Shown piece by piece: positions 10,491 through 21,860 of a DNA stretch of 64,000 nucleotides. A program made the translations under genes and the position numbers. The stretch spans positions 128,627,089-128,691,088 of the forward strand of contig NC_134364.1 of assembly GCF_048569485.1 (NCBI RefSeq). Reading direction: 5' to 3'. The notes beneath the pieces were generated by a model. It was not told where the DNA came from. It worked only from the letters and a program-made list of their open reading frames with translations, and ran no database searches. Source of the stretch: Anomaloglossus baeobatrachus. Lineage: Eukaryota; Chordata; Amphibia; Anura; Aromobatidae. Each line of letters starts with the position of its first letter. Within the stretch, counting starts at the first letter, position 1.

Positions 10491-11259
10491 AAACTGCTTC
10501 TTTGTAAGGCCTCATTCAGACTACATATTTCATGTACAGTATATGTAAAATTTGTGTTTTATCAGTATTTTTCTTGCTCAGTGGCATCTGTACTTATTCT
10601 GGTGTTAAGTGAGTAGTTTTGAGAGAAGAAATTGTACAAAGAATAGTTAATGCCGGCTTTCTGGGTAGAACAGGAGAACACCAGAGAATCTGGACCAGAT
10701 TGGTAAAAGCCTAAAAAGATGACTATTGTATTTTTTTTTTCTTTTTGTATTTTTTTAACACATTTGCTAATTTTTGTGAACTTACAAACAACCCCTTTAA
10801 GCTAAGAACATTAACACAACCACATACATAAATTGGATGATATTCATTATCCCTGTGGTAGGTACATTCTATAAATATAAAACATCAGCAAGAACTTTTT
10901 ATGTATATATTAATAATAGCATAGCTGTAATATTTGATAAACTTGTTTATCATATGCATTACGGCAACTTCTATTAATATTTGGCCACTAGGTGGCGCTC
11001 TCCTGAAGCTTACACTTCACACCCATCACCAAACCATGCAAAATCCAGTAATGATTCTTGTTCATATATCTGGATATAGTAAATGTTAGATCACCCCAAC
11101 ACAACAGTAATACACAAGACACAACCCAGAATACTGATTACTCCCATCATCTGCAGAGTGATGTATATATGTAATGACCTAACATTATACATATTTGTTC
11201 TTTGGTTTTGAGAACAGTAAATCCGGACAATAATCTACATACAGCGCTGTATGACACGC
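10491..11259. other. Unassigned AT-rich sequence
   Basis: No gene or clear repeat boundary seen. It separates the long-inverted-repeat transposon from the gag fossil that starts near 11260. Confidence 0.4.
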
Positions 11260-12127
11260 CCACTAGGCCAATTTGGTCATCATAACGATCAGGAACCTGG
11301 GGCAACGGGTTTCTTCCTCGCCACCGCCAAGGAAGGTCGTCAGTACTAGAGGCCAGCTCAATGATTGCCGCTTGCTGGGTCCCCTGCTGGGCTTACACTA
11401 CCTTGGTTAAAGTAGTCATACCTCAAATCAGTTCCAGGACCTGGATCTGTAGTTCCGCAACAGGGTCTCCACTCAATATCTGCTCACCAGCTCCCACTGT
11501 CACCCGAGTTGCCGGTGCCAACTCCGGTGCTGTTGCCGCAAGGAACTGACGAGGCTCGTGGTCATGGGGGGTTGATTCCCCTAGCACCTGCATGGCCAGA
11601 TCCTTAAACTCTGCAAAGCTGAGGTCTGGGTTCTGCAGGGTTACGATGCGCAGCTAGGCTCGATGAACATCGGACAGGAATCCCTCTATGAATTGGTCAG
11701 TCAACAGTTGGCCCTCATCCCGCACCCCATCGGGTTCCATCTCCCGAACAGCTCTCATAGCCTCCTGAAGGTTTAAAGCATAGTCCCGTACGCTGTCCTG
11801 CATCCTTTGTTTGCACCCATAGAATCTCATTTTGATCTCGGCTGCTGTGCGGGTGTCGAAGGTATCCTTCAATTTGGCCAGGATCTGCTTCACTGTTTCT
11901 CCTTGGTCTCTGATCTTGTCACCTTTCATACCACTCACACCATCCTATATCAAGGACACGTCACACTTTTTGGAAATCTTGAGTGATCTACATCATATTC
12001 CCCCTTCTTCTCTTCTGGTGACGCTTGACGTCAATAGCCTGTACACCAGCATCCAACATGATGACGGTGTACAGGCAGTTGACTGGTTCCTACAACAATA
12101 CACTAATTTACCCACGGATAATAAAAC

Positions 12128-12778
12128 TGTCAGGTTTCCGGGTTTTCCAGTCCTCTTTTGAAAGAGCTTGCCCTTGGTTAACATGGAGTTTTATGTTCTG
12201 TTGCCCTACTTCCTGTCCAGCTGCTTAAAAGGCCGCCTCTAAGCCTAGTCCAGTGCCTGAGTATACTGCTTGCTGTGTGCTCCTGCTTTGCTGCTGCTGC
12301 TGCTGCTGCTGCTTGATTACCTTTGGATCCTCCTGAAAATCTACCGACCGACTCTGGACCATACCCGGTTTCTTCAAACTGTGCCCGGACTCCGTCTGCC
12401 GTCTTTGGTCAGCACGTCTGCCCGGTTTCTTCCGGTTCATAACCATTCTGGACTTTCATCCCGTACGGACACTTCTGGACTTTACCGCTTGCCCCTTGTG
12501 TCCCGGCTGCGGCGCATTTAGGCCTTCCGGGGTTGATTGCCGGACAGTCCCTGTATAGGGGTTCGCTCTGGTGGTCTCCCTGGGGGAGTCCGGTGCGTGG
12601 CCCCGGGAATCCCCTTCGCTCCGTTTCGGAAAGGTATTTTCATGTGTTTGTTATACTGTGTATTTCCGTTGTGTATCTACCGTGGTTACATATCATAAAC
12701 ATCTTGTACCACAAACTCGTCTCTGGCTGTCATTGCCCTAACGCTATCGAAATCCTCAAAACATACAATAGTATTACT
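12128..12778 (+). repeat. 5' LTR of chromovirus A
   Basis: Starts TGTCAGGTTTCCGGG. It carries a TATA-like CTTAAAAGG at about 12225-12233 and a CTG run near 12291-12312. A transcript start near 12252 is likely because it lies about 28 bases past the TATA-like box and matches the primer-site complement. Confidence 0.92.
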
Positions 12779-12814
12779 TTATACTCAGGCCACTAAGAGG
12801 ATTTCGCTGGGGCA

Positions 12815-15800
12815 ATGACTGAGACACGAGTAGACCAGCTCTTCTCCATGATTAACTCCCTGCAGCAGGAGATGGAGGCGGTGCAGACTAAACTTAGAGA
12901 TGTGGAGGCACAGCTGGGCCATGATCACCAGGTACTGGGTCCGGCTATACAGGATTTGCAAGTCAGAGTGGAGGCTCAGGAAGCCGGCCCCACTACGTCC
13001 GTATCAGCTGCCGGTATGCCTAGGTTACCCCCATTCCGTTTCAATGGTGACCGTAGTCAGTTTCGTGGATTTGTGAACCAATGTATACTGTTTTTTGATG
13101 TACATGCTGATTATTACCGTTCTGACCGGTCCAAGGTGTTATGTATAATTATGTTATTAACCTCACGAGCACTGGCTTGGGCTAATCCTATGATAGAGAA
13201 CCGGGACATCCGTTTAAATCACCTGGAGGACTTTCTGACCGCAATGGCGCAGATGTTTGATGATCCGAATCGCCGTGCTACCGCTGAATCGGCTCTCCTT
13301 TCCTTACGTCAGGGAAAGCGTTCTGTCGTTGAATACGCCACTGAATTTAAGAGGTTAGTGGTAGACACCGATTGGGGAAACAATGCATTATTGTCTGTTT
13401 TCAGAAAGGGTTTGTCCGGTACCATCAAAGACGAGTTAGCCCGTTCCGAATCTCCAGGGGATTTTGAACTGTTTCTCCAGCACTGTGTGCGTATTGATAC
13501 CCGCTTGACGGAACGTAGACAGGAAAAATGGGCAGCTGTAAACCGTGTGAACAACTTTGCATTTCCTTCCAGAGAACCCGCTCTCAGGACGCCACGGGAG
13601 GCCGAGGACGTTCCTATGCAAGTGGACTCTCTGCAAAAGCGAGAGACCAATGAACGTCGCGAACACCGGCTCCGTGAGCGTTTGTGTTTCTATTGCGGTC
13701 AATCGGACCATTTCTTGATCGACTGCCCGAAACGTCCGAATCGCCCAAATAAGGTATTGGCAGCCATGGCAGAGTGTGACAACACGGACGCAGAGTCCGA
13801 TATCTCTGAGGCAAGCGGACACTTGGATGCGGTATTTCCCTTGACTGTAATGTCAACCTCACCGAAGGACTCGGAAGGGAAATATACCCATTGCTCGCTC
13901 CCCATTCAGATCCGGTGGGAGGGACAGCTAATACCTACCTCTGCAATGATAGATTCTGGGGCAGGGGGAAATTTCATGGACTCCTCTTTTGCCAGGAAAC
14001 ACGGTATCCGGACTCAGCAAAGATCCTCACCGGTTACCATGGAGACGGTTGACGGATCTCCGTTAATCTCTGGACCAGTTGATCGGGAAACCGTACCGCT
14101 AGAATGCGTCATGAAGCCAGGTCAGCAGGAGACCCTTGTTTTCATGTTAATTTCTTCTCCTCATTTTCCGATTATTCTAGGTATTCCGTGGCTACGGTCT
14201 ACAAATCCGGTCATCGATTGGGAAACTAAGGAAATATCCTTCCCACCGCAGAGTATTCCGACCATTAGTCCAACTGTTCCAGTTCCAGTAACACCGAATG
14301 CGGAGGGCACTGTACAGGTACCTGTTCTACCCCCGGTGTATAATGACTTTGCGGATATATGCGACAAAAGAAAAGCCGATCGGCTTCCCCCGCATAGACC
14401 GTATGATTGCCCCATAGACTTACTCCCAGGGGCGGAGATCCCGTTTGGTCATGTCTACCCGTTGGCGGCACCTGAGCTAGAAGCACTAAAAGAATACATT
14501 GATGAAAGTCTAGCTAAGGGATTTATTCGTCCGTCTACCTCACCAGCAGGGGCACCCATCTTTTTCGTGAAAAAGAAAGAGGGGACTCTGAGACCCTGTA
14601 TTGACTACCGGGAACTGAATAAAATAACTATCCGGAACCGGTATCCGTTACCGTTGATTCCTGAGCTATTGGAGAGGGTCCAACAGGCAAAAATATTCAC
14701 CAAATTGGATCTCCGTGGGGCATACAATCTACTCCGTATACGTCCCGGAGACGAGTGGAAGACCGCGTTCCGATGTCGGTATGGACATTTTGAGTACCTA
14801 GTGATGCCTTTTGGACTTTGTAACGCTCCCGCGACTTTCCAACATCTAGTTAACGATATTTTTAGGGATATCATGGACCAATTCATGGTGATTTATCTGG
14901 ACGATATCCTAATCTTTTCTGATTCCCTGCAGGAACACCAGGAACACGTCAAGACCGTACTTACCCGGCTGAGGGAAAACCACCTGTACATCAAACTGGA
15001 GAAATGCGAATTCCATTCCTCACAAATACAATTCTTAGGTTATGTCATCTCTCCTCAGGGACTGAACATGGAGTCTGGCAAGATACAAGCAATTCTAGAC
15101 TGGCCGGAACCGGGGAACATCAAAGAGGTACAACGCTTTGTCGGTTTTGCCAACTTTTACCGACGTTTTATCCGTAATTTTTCAGAGATCGTTCGTCCCA
15201 TCACTCTGTTAACCAAGAAAGGACAGAAGTTTGTGTGGTCCGCCCAGGCCCAGGAAGCTTTCCATCGTCTCAAGGTTTGTTTTACCTCAGCGCCTATATT
15301 GGTACATCCGAATCCCGCACTTCCCTTTATCGTGGAAGTCGACGCTTCCGACTACGCATTAGGGGCCATCCTTTCTCAAAGGACTGGGGACAAGAGTCTC
15401 TTACATCCGTGTGCTTTCTTTTCCCGCCGGTTGTCCCCTGCAGAAAGGAACTATGACATTGCGGACAAGGAATTGTTAGCGATTATTTCCGCTTTCAAGG
15501 AATGGAGACACCACTTACAGGGAGCCGTGCAGCAAGTGAAAGTACTCACAGATCATCGTAATCTGGAATTTCTTAAGTCTGCCAGGTGCCTGTCTCCACG
15601 GCAAGCCCGTTGGAGCCTATTCCTTAACCAGTTCAATTTTGTCGTTACATACCGTCCAGGTTCACGTAATGGGAAAGCCGATGCCTTGTCCCGAATCCAC
15701 GCCGTGGACTCCGTGCCTGGAACCCTGTCTCAGACCGTGTTATCGGATGCCAATTTCGTTGGAGTAATCCAGGACCAGGACTTGTGGAAGGACATCAAGC

Positions 15801-17197
15801 TGGCCTATGATGGTGACGTATTTCTTGCTGCCCCCCCGAATGATGTAACTCTTGTTCTTCGGAATGGTGTGTGGTTGAGAGAGCGACGCATTTATGTCCC
15901 GGAGGCCGTAAGACTTCGGGTTCTCAAGTTGGTCCATGACTCCGTGTTGGCTGGTCATAGGGGGGTACAGAAGACGCAGGAATTTCTGAACCGTTTTTTC
16001 TGGTGGCCTACCTGTTTAAAGGATGTAAAGGACTATGTCCACTCATGTGTGGTTTGTGCCCGGTGCAAGGTCCCTCGTGTGGCTCCTACAGGACTCCTCC
16101 AACCGTTACCCGTGCCATCTCGCCCTTGGGGGTCTATCTCAATGGATTTTATTGTGGAGTTGCCCGTCTCAGACGGTCACAATACCATTTTAGTGGTGGT
16201 GGATCGGTTGACTAAAGCTGCTCACTTTATTCCGTGTGCCGGTCTTCCCTCAGCCGCAGAGACAGTGGATCTGGTTATCCAGAACGTATTCCGATTGCAT
16301 GGGGTACCTGACGAGATCATCTCTGACCGGGGCGTGCAGTTCACGTCTAGGTTCTGGAAGGGGTTTTGTACGGCACTCCAGATTGATGTCTGTTTGTCTT
16401 CTGCATACCATCCTCAGACAAATGGGCAAACCGAACGGACCAATCAAACCCTGGAACAATACCTTCGCTGTTATGTCAGCCATCTGCAGGACGATTGGCT
16501 GAAGATGCTTCCGTTGGCGGAGTTCTCGTATAACAACACTCAGAGCAGCTCCACTAAGGTAACGCCCTTCTTTGCTAACTTGGGTTACCATCCGACTATT
16601 TTGCCTAGGTCACCGGTTGCGGTCTCAGTGCCTGCGGTGGAGGACAGATTGACAGAGCTACGACAAAATCTGGAGGTTCTGAAGGACACTGTGGCTACAG
16701 CTCAGGAGCGTTACAAGAGGTCGGCAGACGCTCACCGGAAACCGGCACCCATGTATAAGGTAGGGGACTCTGTATGGTTGTCCACCAAGAACCTGAGATT
16801 GGGTGTCCCTTCGCAGAAGCTGGGACAAAAATTCATCGGTCCGTTCAAGATCACAGGGATCGTGAGCCCTGTGGCCTGTCGGCTGCGGTTACCGCACCAT
16901 CTAAAGGTACACCCGGTCTTTCATGTTTCTCTCCTCAAATCCGTCTCTCCCAATACGTTTCATGGTCGTGTCGTGCCTCCTCCTCCGCCTGTGATGGTCG
17001 ACGGCGAGGAGCAGTTCGTGGTTGAGGACATTATTGACTCCCGGCTCCATCGTCGTCGGCTTCAGTATCTGGTACGTTGGCAGGGGTACGCCCCCGAGGA
17101 CGATTCCTGGGAACCGGTGGGTAACATTCGAGCACCCCGGAAGATCGCTCAGTTTCATCGATGGTACCCGGACAAGCCGGGCCCTGACCCGTCCTGA
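12815..17197 (+). CDS. Chromovirus A gag-pol, 1460 residues
   Basis: A single open frame. A coiled-coil-like N-terminus is followed by a capsid region (residues about 70-260), one CCHC knuckle (CFYCGQSDHFLIDCP, about 290) and an aspartic protease (IDSGAGGNF, about 378). Then come reverse transcriptase ([11 protein letters not shown]; active site YLDDILIF near 693) and RNase H (VEVDASDYALG, near 841). Integrase has a zinc-binding HHCC region (near 1040-1085) and a catalytic core (SMDFIVELP near 1109, DRGVQFTSRFW, YHPQTNGQTER). A C-terminal chromodomain lies near 1400-1450 (YLVRWQGYAPEDDSWEP). This order and the chromodomain place it with vertebrate sushi-like chromoviruses. It looks whole. Confidence 0.95.
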   Translation: MTETRVDQLFSMINSLQQEMEAVQTKLRDVEAQLGHDHQVLGPAIQDLQVRVEAQEAGPTTSVSAAGMPRLPPFRFNGDRSQFRGFVNQCILFFDVHADYYRSDRSKVLCIIMLLTSRALAWANPMIENRDIRLNHLEDFLTAMAQMFDDPNRRATAESALLSLRQGKRSVVEYATEFKRLVVDTDWGNNALLSVFRKGLSGTIKDELARSESPGDFELFLQHCVRIDTRLTERRQEKWAAVNRVNNFAFPSREPALRTPREAEDVPMQVDSLQKRETNERREHRLRERLCFYCGQSDHFLIDCPKRPNRPNKVLAAMAECDNTDAESDISEASGHLDAVFPLTVMSTSPKDSEGKYTHCSLPIQIRWEGQLIPTSAMIDSGAGGNFMDSSFARKHGIRTQQRSSPVTMETVDGSPLISGPVDRETVPLECVMKPGQQETLVFMLISSPHFPIILGIPWLRSTNPVIDWETKEISFPPQSIPTISPTVPVPVTPNAEGTVQVPVLPPVYNDFADICDKRKADRLPPHRPYDCPIDLLPGAEIPFGHVYPLAAPELEALKEYIDESLAKGFIRPSTSPAGAPIFFVKKKEGTLRPCIDYRELNKITIRNRYPLPLIPELLERVQQAKIFTKLDLRGAYNLLRIRPGDEWKTAFRCRYGHFEYLVMPFGLCNAPATFQHLVNDIFRDIMDQFMVIYLDDILIFSDSLQEHQEHVKTVLTRLRENHLYIKLEKCEFHSSQIQFLGYVISPQGLNMESGKIQAILDWPEPGNIKEVQRFVGFANFYRRFIRNFSEIVRPITLLTKKGQKFVWSAQAQEAFHRLKVCFTSAPILVHPNPALPFIVEVDASDYALGAILSQRTGDKSLLHPCAFFSRRLSPAERNYDIADKELLAIISAFKEWRHHLQGAVQQVKVLTDHRNLEFLKSARCLSPRQARWSLFLNQFNFVVTYRPGSRNGKADALSRIHAVDSVPGTLSQTVLSDANFVGVIQDQDLWKDIKLAYDGDVFLAAPPNDVTLVLRNGVWLRERRIYVPEAVRLRVLKLVHDSVLAGHRGVQKTQEFLNRFFWWPTCLKDVKDYVHSCVVCARCKVPRVAPTGLLQPLPVPSRPWGSISMDFIVELPVSDGHNTILVVVDRLTKAAHFIPCAGLPSAAETVDLVIQNVFRLHGVPDEIISDRGVQFTSRFWKGFCTALQIDVCLSSAYHPQTNGQTERTNQTLEQYLRCYVSHLQDDWLKMLPLAEFSYNNTQSSSTKVTPFFANLGYHPTILPRSPVAVSVPAVEDRLTELRQNLEVLKDTVATAQERYKRSADAHRKPAPMYKVGDSVWLSTKNLRLGVPSQKLGQKFIGPFKITGIVSPVACRLRLPHHLKVHPVFHVSLLKSVSPNTFHGRVVPPPPPVMVDGEEQFVVEDIIDSRLHRRRLQYLVRWQGYAPEDDSWEPVGNIRAPRKIAQFHRWYPDKPGPDPS

Positions 17198-17221
17198 GGC
17201 CGTTTCTGGGGGGGGGAGTAA

Positions 17222-17866
17222 TGTCAGGTTTCCGGGTTTTCCAGTCCTCTTTTGAAAGAGCTTGCCCTTGGTTAACATGGAGTTTTATGTTCTGTTGCCC
17301 TACTTCCTGTCCAGCTGCTTAAAAGGCCGCCTCTAAGCCTAGTCCAGTGCCTGAGTATACTGCTTGCTGTGTGCTCCTGCTTTGCTGCTGCTGCTGCTGC
17401 TTGATTACCTTTGGATCCTCCTGAAAATCTACCGACCGACTCTGGACCATACCCGGTTTCTTCAAACTGTGCCCGGACTCCGTCTGCCGTCTTTGGTCAG
17501 CACGTCTGCCCGGTTTCTTCCGGTTCATAACCATTCTGGACTTTCATCCCGTACGGACACTTCTGGACTTTACCGCTTGCCCCTTGTGTCCCGGCTGCGG
17601 CGCATTTAGGCCTTCCGGGGTTGATTGCCGGACAGTCCCTGTATAGGGGTTCGCTCTGGTGGTCTCCCTGGGGGAGTCCGGTGCGTGGCCCCGGTAATCC
17701 CCTTCGCTCCGTTTCGGAAAGGTATTTTCATGTGTTTGTTATACTGTGTATTTCCGTTGTGTATCTACCGTGGTTACATATCATAAACATCTTGTACCAC
17801 AAACTCGTCTCTGGCTGTCATTGCCCTAACGCTATCGAAATCCTCAAAACATACAATAGTATTACT
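17222..17866 (+). repeat. 3' LTR of chromovirus A
   Basis: Nearly identical to the 5' copy, with a slightly shorter CTG run. Followed directly by the target duplication AAAAC and resumed Penelope sequence. Confidence 0.92.
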
Positions 17867-19559
17867 AAAACTTTCTGCATAGACATGTTGAGGATTGTTC
17901 TTGAAAAAATTTTTTTTCTTTTTCAAGATCAGTTTTATATGCAACGCAAAGGGACCGCGATGGGATCTAACGTCGCGCCCCCGTACGCAAACATCTTTAT
18001 GACATTTTTCGAAGAGAGATTCATTCATTCCCATCCACTTATCATCCAACATGCTCTTCTTTGGCGTCGCTACATCGACGATGTCTTTATGATTTGGTCG
18101 GGTGATGTCACAACTCTCCTTTCATTTTATGAAATGATTAATACCTATTTACCCAGCTTGTCATTTACTATTCATTATGACACTCAAAAAAAATCAATTT
18201 TTTAGATTGCATGGTCATAAAGGACACCGAAGGTACTCTTAGTACCGACATTTACACTAAGCCTACAGATAAAAATAGCCTCTTACATTATAAAAGTAAT
18301 CATCCTAAACACACCAAGTAATCTCTACCTATTTCTCAGCATACCCGTGTGGATAGATAAGTAACCAATTCTGATATGAAAATGCAGAGACACCAAGAGA
18401 TGAGCGATAAATTCATACAGAGGGGATATCCACCGCAGATAGCAACAAGAACATCTTCATCCTCCGATAGAACTAAGGGGACTCAGGATCGTATTCCTTT
18501 TATTAATACCCATCACCCCTATTCACCACTATTGAAAAGAATTATTTTACGCCATTGGCCCCTTTTGGGGACCTCATACCCCCACATTAAAGAATTTCAG
18601 AATCCACCCCTGATTTGTCATAAGCGATCACCCAATCTTAAGAACAAACTGATACGAGCAGACATCGGTTCTGCCATCAACATACCACACCAAAAATTTT
18701 TGGCCACTCCCCAACGGGGCACCTTCCCATGTTTGGGCTGCGCCCAATGTTCTAACGTCACTAGGGGTAATACTTTTACCCATCCCAGATCTGGCAAGGT
18801 CTTTCAGATCAATCAATTTTTCACGTGTGACAGTACATTTGTCGTTTATTACATTAAATGTCCCTGCGGTCTCGGATATGTTGGAGAAACCACCCAACAT
18901 ATCCGAGACCGTATCAACAAACATAAGGCCGACATCAGGTGCGGACGTATGTTGTTACCCATTCCCAGCCATTTTATCACAGCCGGGCATAAAATTTCCC
19001 AGTTGAGGTTTCAAGTCATTGACTCTGCCGAAACCCACCGTAGAGGTGGAAATAGGATCAAGCACCTCCATGATAAAGAGGCAAGATGGATCCACACATT
19101 GGGAACCATGGAACCCCATGGACTGAACCGGAAGTATGAAAAAGGTTTTTAATCACTTTTTTTCCGGTCTATACCTTTATATTATGATTGTTCATCTCTT
19201 TGCACTTCATCTTTGGTTACGAGATAGGTGTGTGTATATACACATAATCATCAAAAGTACTTATGTTGATCTTGTATATCTCTTATAATGATAGTCCTCA
19301 CTATGGTAAAAGATTCTAGACATTTGTGATGCTTGTAAATCCAAGTATGTAATGACATTTATTAATGTTCTTTTCTTCCAATACCTGTAATGATCATATT
19401 ACATTAGCATTGTATAGTCTCATACCAGTCAATTGATTTTAGTTAGCAGTGATGTTATTATTACCTGTATCTATGTACATTGCCTAGATTCTAATTTTCT
19501 TTCCTCTTTATTTCAGAATTAATCCCTCACACTAACCAGCACATCCTGTCAGCACTAGA

Positions 19560-19920
19560 TGGTGGCCAATTCCCTCCTTTTGGATGAATCACTGAAATCG
19601 CGTCTTTTTCTGGCAACCCAGACACAGTCCCTGCACTAGAACGTCTGTTCCTCTTTGCCCATGCGCGCCTTGCGTTCCACAAGCAAAGCGCGCTCACTTC
19701 CGCGTTCCACCAACAGGAACTTCCTGCCCAGACACTGTCCTCCCTCTGTGCATAGAGCGCATGCGCGGCGTGCGCTCCGCTTCTCCTTCTCTCACTTCAG
19801 CATGCTTATCCACCGGATATGACGGCTGTGCACCCGGCACATTTAAACGCAGATCACAGCACAGCTGAGCACCTCACCAGACGCCAGGGGCCCTCACACG
19901 GTTCACTTCCTCCATGGTAA
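19560..19920 (+). promoter_or_regulatory. GC-rich promoter-like block in the Penelope 3' region
   Basis: It contains GGCCAATTC, several GCGCATGCGC-type blocks, and a TATA-like ACATTTAAACGC near 19836. It ends CTCCATGGTAAGTC, where an ATG abuts a good donor-like sequence. Penelope elements carry their promoter in a partly repeated 3'/5' segment with an intron in some members, so this may be that segment. This is inference from composition. Confidence 0.35.
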
Positions 19921-20839
19921 GTCTCTTTCCCATATACCCCACTGTCCTTGTCAGGTACATGCCACATTATATTCTGTCTCTCTCTTCCTCAGTATGCCTG
20001 CATAGAGGCAATGGCATTTCTAGCAACTGCCATACCTTTCTACTGCATTGTTCAATCCCTGAATCCTGGACACTGAGGTATGCATCCAGTGACTGTTTCA
20101 GGACAATCACCAGTTATTCTGACTGCCTGCCTTACATACAAATCCATCCTATACCTAATACAAACATTATTATCTGTCTACAGCCCCTGACTATAGGCAA
20201 CTTTATATTCCTTTTTCTGCATTATCCTGCAAAGGCATTTAGTTACATGCTACGGTAAGATGTCATCATATCATTATCACAGTATCTACTTACATCTGAT
20301 TACAATTCCTCACCACCCCCTTTTCTCGCCCCCCCCCCCTTTTTTCCCCCCTCTCCCTTGTCATAGTGCTGACTAATGTGCCAAATGCACTAGTTTGATT
20401 CAGCTATACTGCATACAGACCTGGTTCCATATTGCTCTTATTGCAATCCATAAACAGGTACATTTTTTCATTTTGTACACTGTAATATACTCGTCTCATG
20501 TAAAGACTTATAACATGACACTGATTATGTACAATATTGATTAATTATTATCCTGCCTTACCTTGACGGACACGAAAACGTGCACATAAGCAGAGGCGGC
20601 AGCCCTTTTGCATATACAGGTAGTGATCTCCTTCCTATTTGTTCCATTTTCACTGAATAGCAACATATTCTATCACTGATATATCATATAATTATATATT
20701 TATATTCACATTTGTTATCCCCAGAATCATGACAACTACGACAAATGTCTATTACTGACTATCTTCATCTATTCTTATAACTAGATACGTTGCATTCTTC
20801 TTCATTTAACTATTTCTATAACGTTTTTCTGACATCTTA

Positions 20840-21475
20840 AGCTGGGGTCACACTAAACGACAGCGACAACGACGTCGCTGTTACGTCACCATTTTCGGTG
20901 ACGTAACAGCGACCTTGTAAGTCGCTGTTATGATCGCTGCTTAGCTGTCAAGCACAGCAGCCGAAGCAGCGATCATAACGACACGCGTCGCTGTGCTGCA
21001 ACATGTGCAGAGAGCAGGTAGCCGCGCACACTGAACGCTGGCTCCCTGCTCTCCTAGCTACAGTACACATCGGGTTAATTACACGATGTGTACTGCAGCT
21101 ACATGTGCAGAGAGCCGGAGCCGGCGCTGGCAGCGTGAGAGCGGCGGAGGCTGGTAACAAAGGTAAATATCGGGTAACCACCTTGGTTACCCGATGTTTA
21201 CCTTGGTTACAGCTTACCGCAGCTGCCAGATGCCGGCTCCTGCTCTCTGCTCGCTTCATTTCGTCGCTCTCTCGCTGTCACACACAGCGATCTGTGCGTC
21301 ACAGCGGGAAAGCGACGACCAAAAAATGAAGCTGGACATTCAGCAACAAGCGGCGACCTCACAGCAGGGGCCAGGTCGTTGCTGGATGTCACACACAGCG
21401 ACGGGACGTCGCTGCAACGTCACAGAAAATGGTGACGTAGCAGCGACGTCGTTGTCGCTGTGTGTGACACCACCT
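20840..21475. mobile_element. Harbinger-like MITE M1
   Basis: Three-base TTA duplications lie at 20837-20839 and 21476-21478. The terminal inverted repeats are AGCTGGGGTCACACT and its near complement. The interior is a set of short palindromes (GGTAACCACCTTGGTTACC and relatives) with ACATCGGGTTAATTA blocks. The TWA target fits PIF/Harbinger. There is no coding capacity; open frames here are chance. Confidence 0.75.
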
Positions 21476-21815
21476 TTACTCTTTCCTTCTTGTGACATAA
21501 TCACTTATGATAATCCCATATCTAGATATCCTTGCTCATACCAGCATTCTGCCCCAAGGATCTCCCACGTATCTAGGTGAGCCTCACTTTTCCCTTGTCA
21601 CCTCGGCACTTATGCACTTACCTTCTGGTATTTCCCCCTTGTCCCACCGACTCACACCATTCATCATTTAATTTACTATTGCTTCTCCTCCCTCCCCTTC
21701 CGTTTACTATAAACGTTAATTGTCATTGTATACAATTTGTGCAGGTATCGATTTTGTTCTCCACTGATGTATTTTCTATGTTTCTATGTTTATGGATCTT
21801 TCTAGTCAGTCTGTC

Positions 21816-21860
21816 CGACCAGATGAAGGCCGAGGTTAGGCCGAAACGTTTTTAGGCGGA
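21816..21860 (+). ncRNA. Decayed hammerhead-like motif at the Penelope 3' end
   Basis: The sequence CAGATGA, hairpin GGCC-GAGGTTA-GGCC, then GAAACG resembles the hammerhead core (CUGAUGA, stem II, GAAA). Core position 2 is A instead of U, so cleavage is unlikely. Hammerhead motifs are known in Penelope-like elements. Confidence 0.5.

Larger units (their letters stand above)
12128..17866 (+). mobile_element. Chromovirus A (Ty3/gypsy), looks whole
   Basis: LTRs at 12128-12778 and 17222-17866 are nearly identical, differing mainly in the length of a CTG run, so the insertion is recent. The target duplication AAAAC lies at 12123-12127 and 17867-17871. A G-rich polypurine tract precedes the 3' LTR. 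The 11 bases 12780-12790, just after the 5' LTR, are the exact complement of 12255-12265 within the LTR; this is the layout of self-primed Tf1/sushi-type elements. One long reading frame covers gag and pol. It is inserted in the RT region of a Penelope element. Confidence 0.95.
11946..19152 (+). pseudogene. Penelope-like polyprotein: RT plus GIY-YIG endonuclease
   Basis: The RT part before the insertion has LLVTLDVNSLYTSIQHDDGV, the RT box with the first catalytic Asp. The part after it has GTAMGSNVAPPYANIF and the active-site box RRYIDDVFMIW (about 18066-18100). The frame shifts in an A run near 18190, and two stops follow (about 18321 and 18358). The frame from 18376 is then open to 19152: a Cys pair region (CLGCAQC) followed by the endonuclease motif CPCGLGYVGETTQ and RDRINKHKADI, which is the GIY-YIG fold found in Penelope elements. 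Subtracting the chromovirus and one copy of its target duplication leaves RT codons continuous across the site. Confidence 0.88.

Noticed and set aside
20948-21580. Open frames of 85-128 codons
   Set aside because: They lie within MITE M1 and come from its GC-rich palindromes; no protein similarity.
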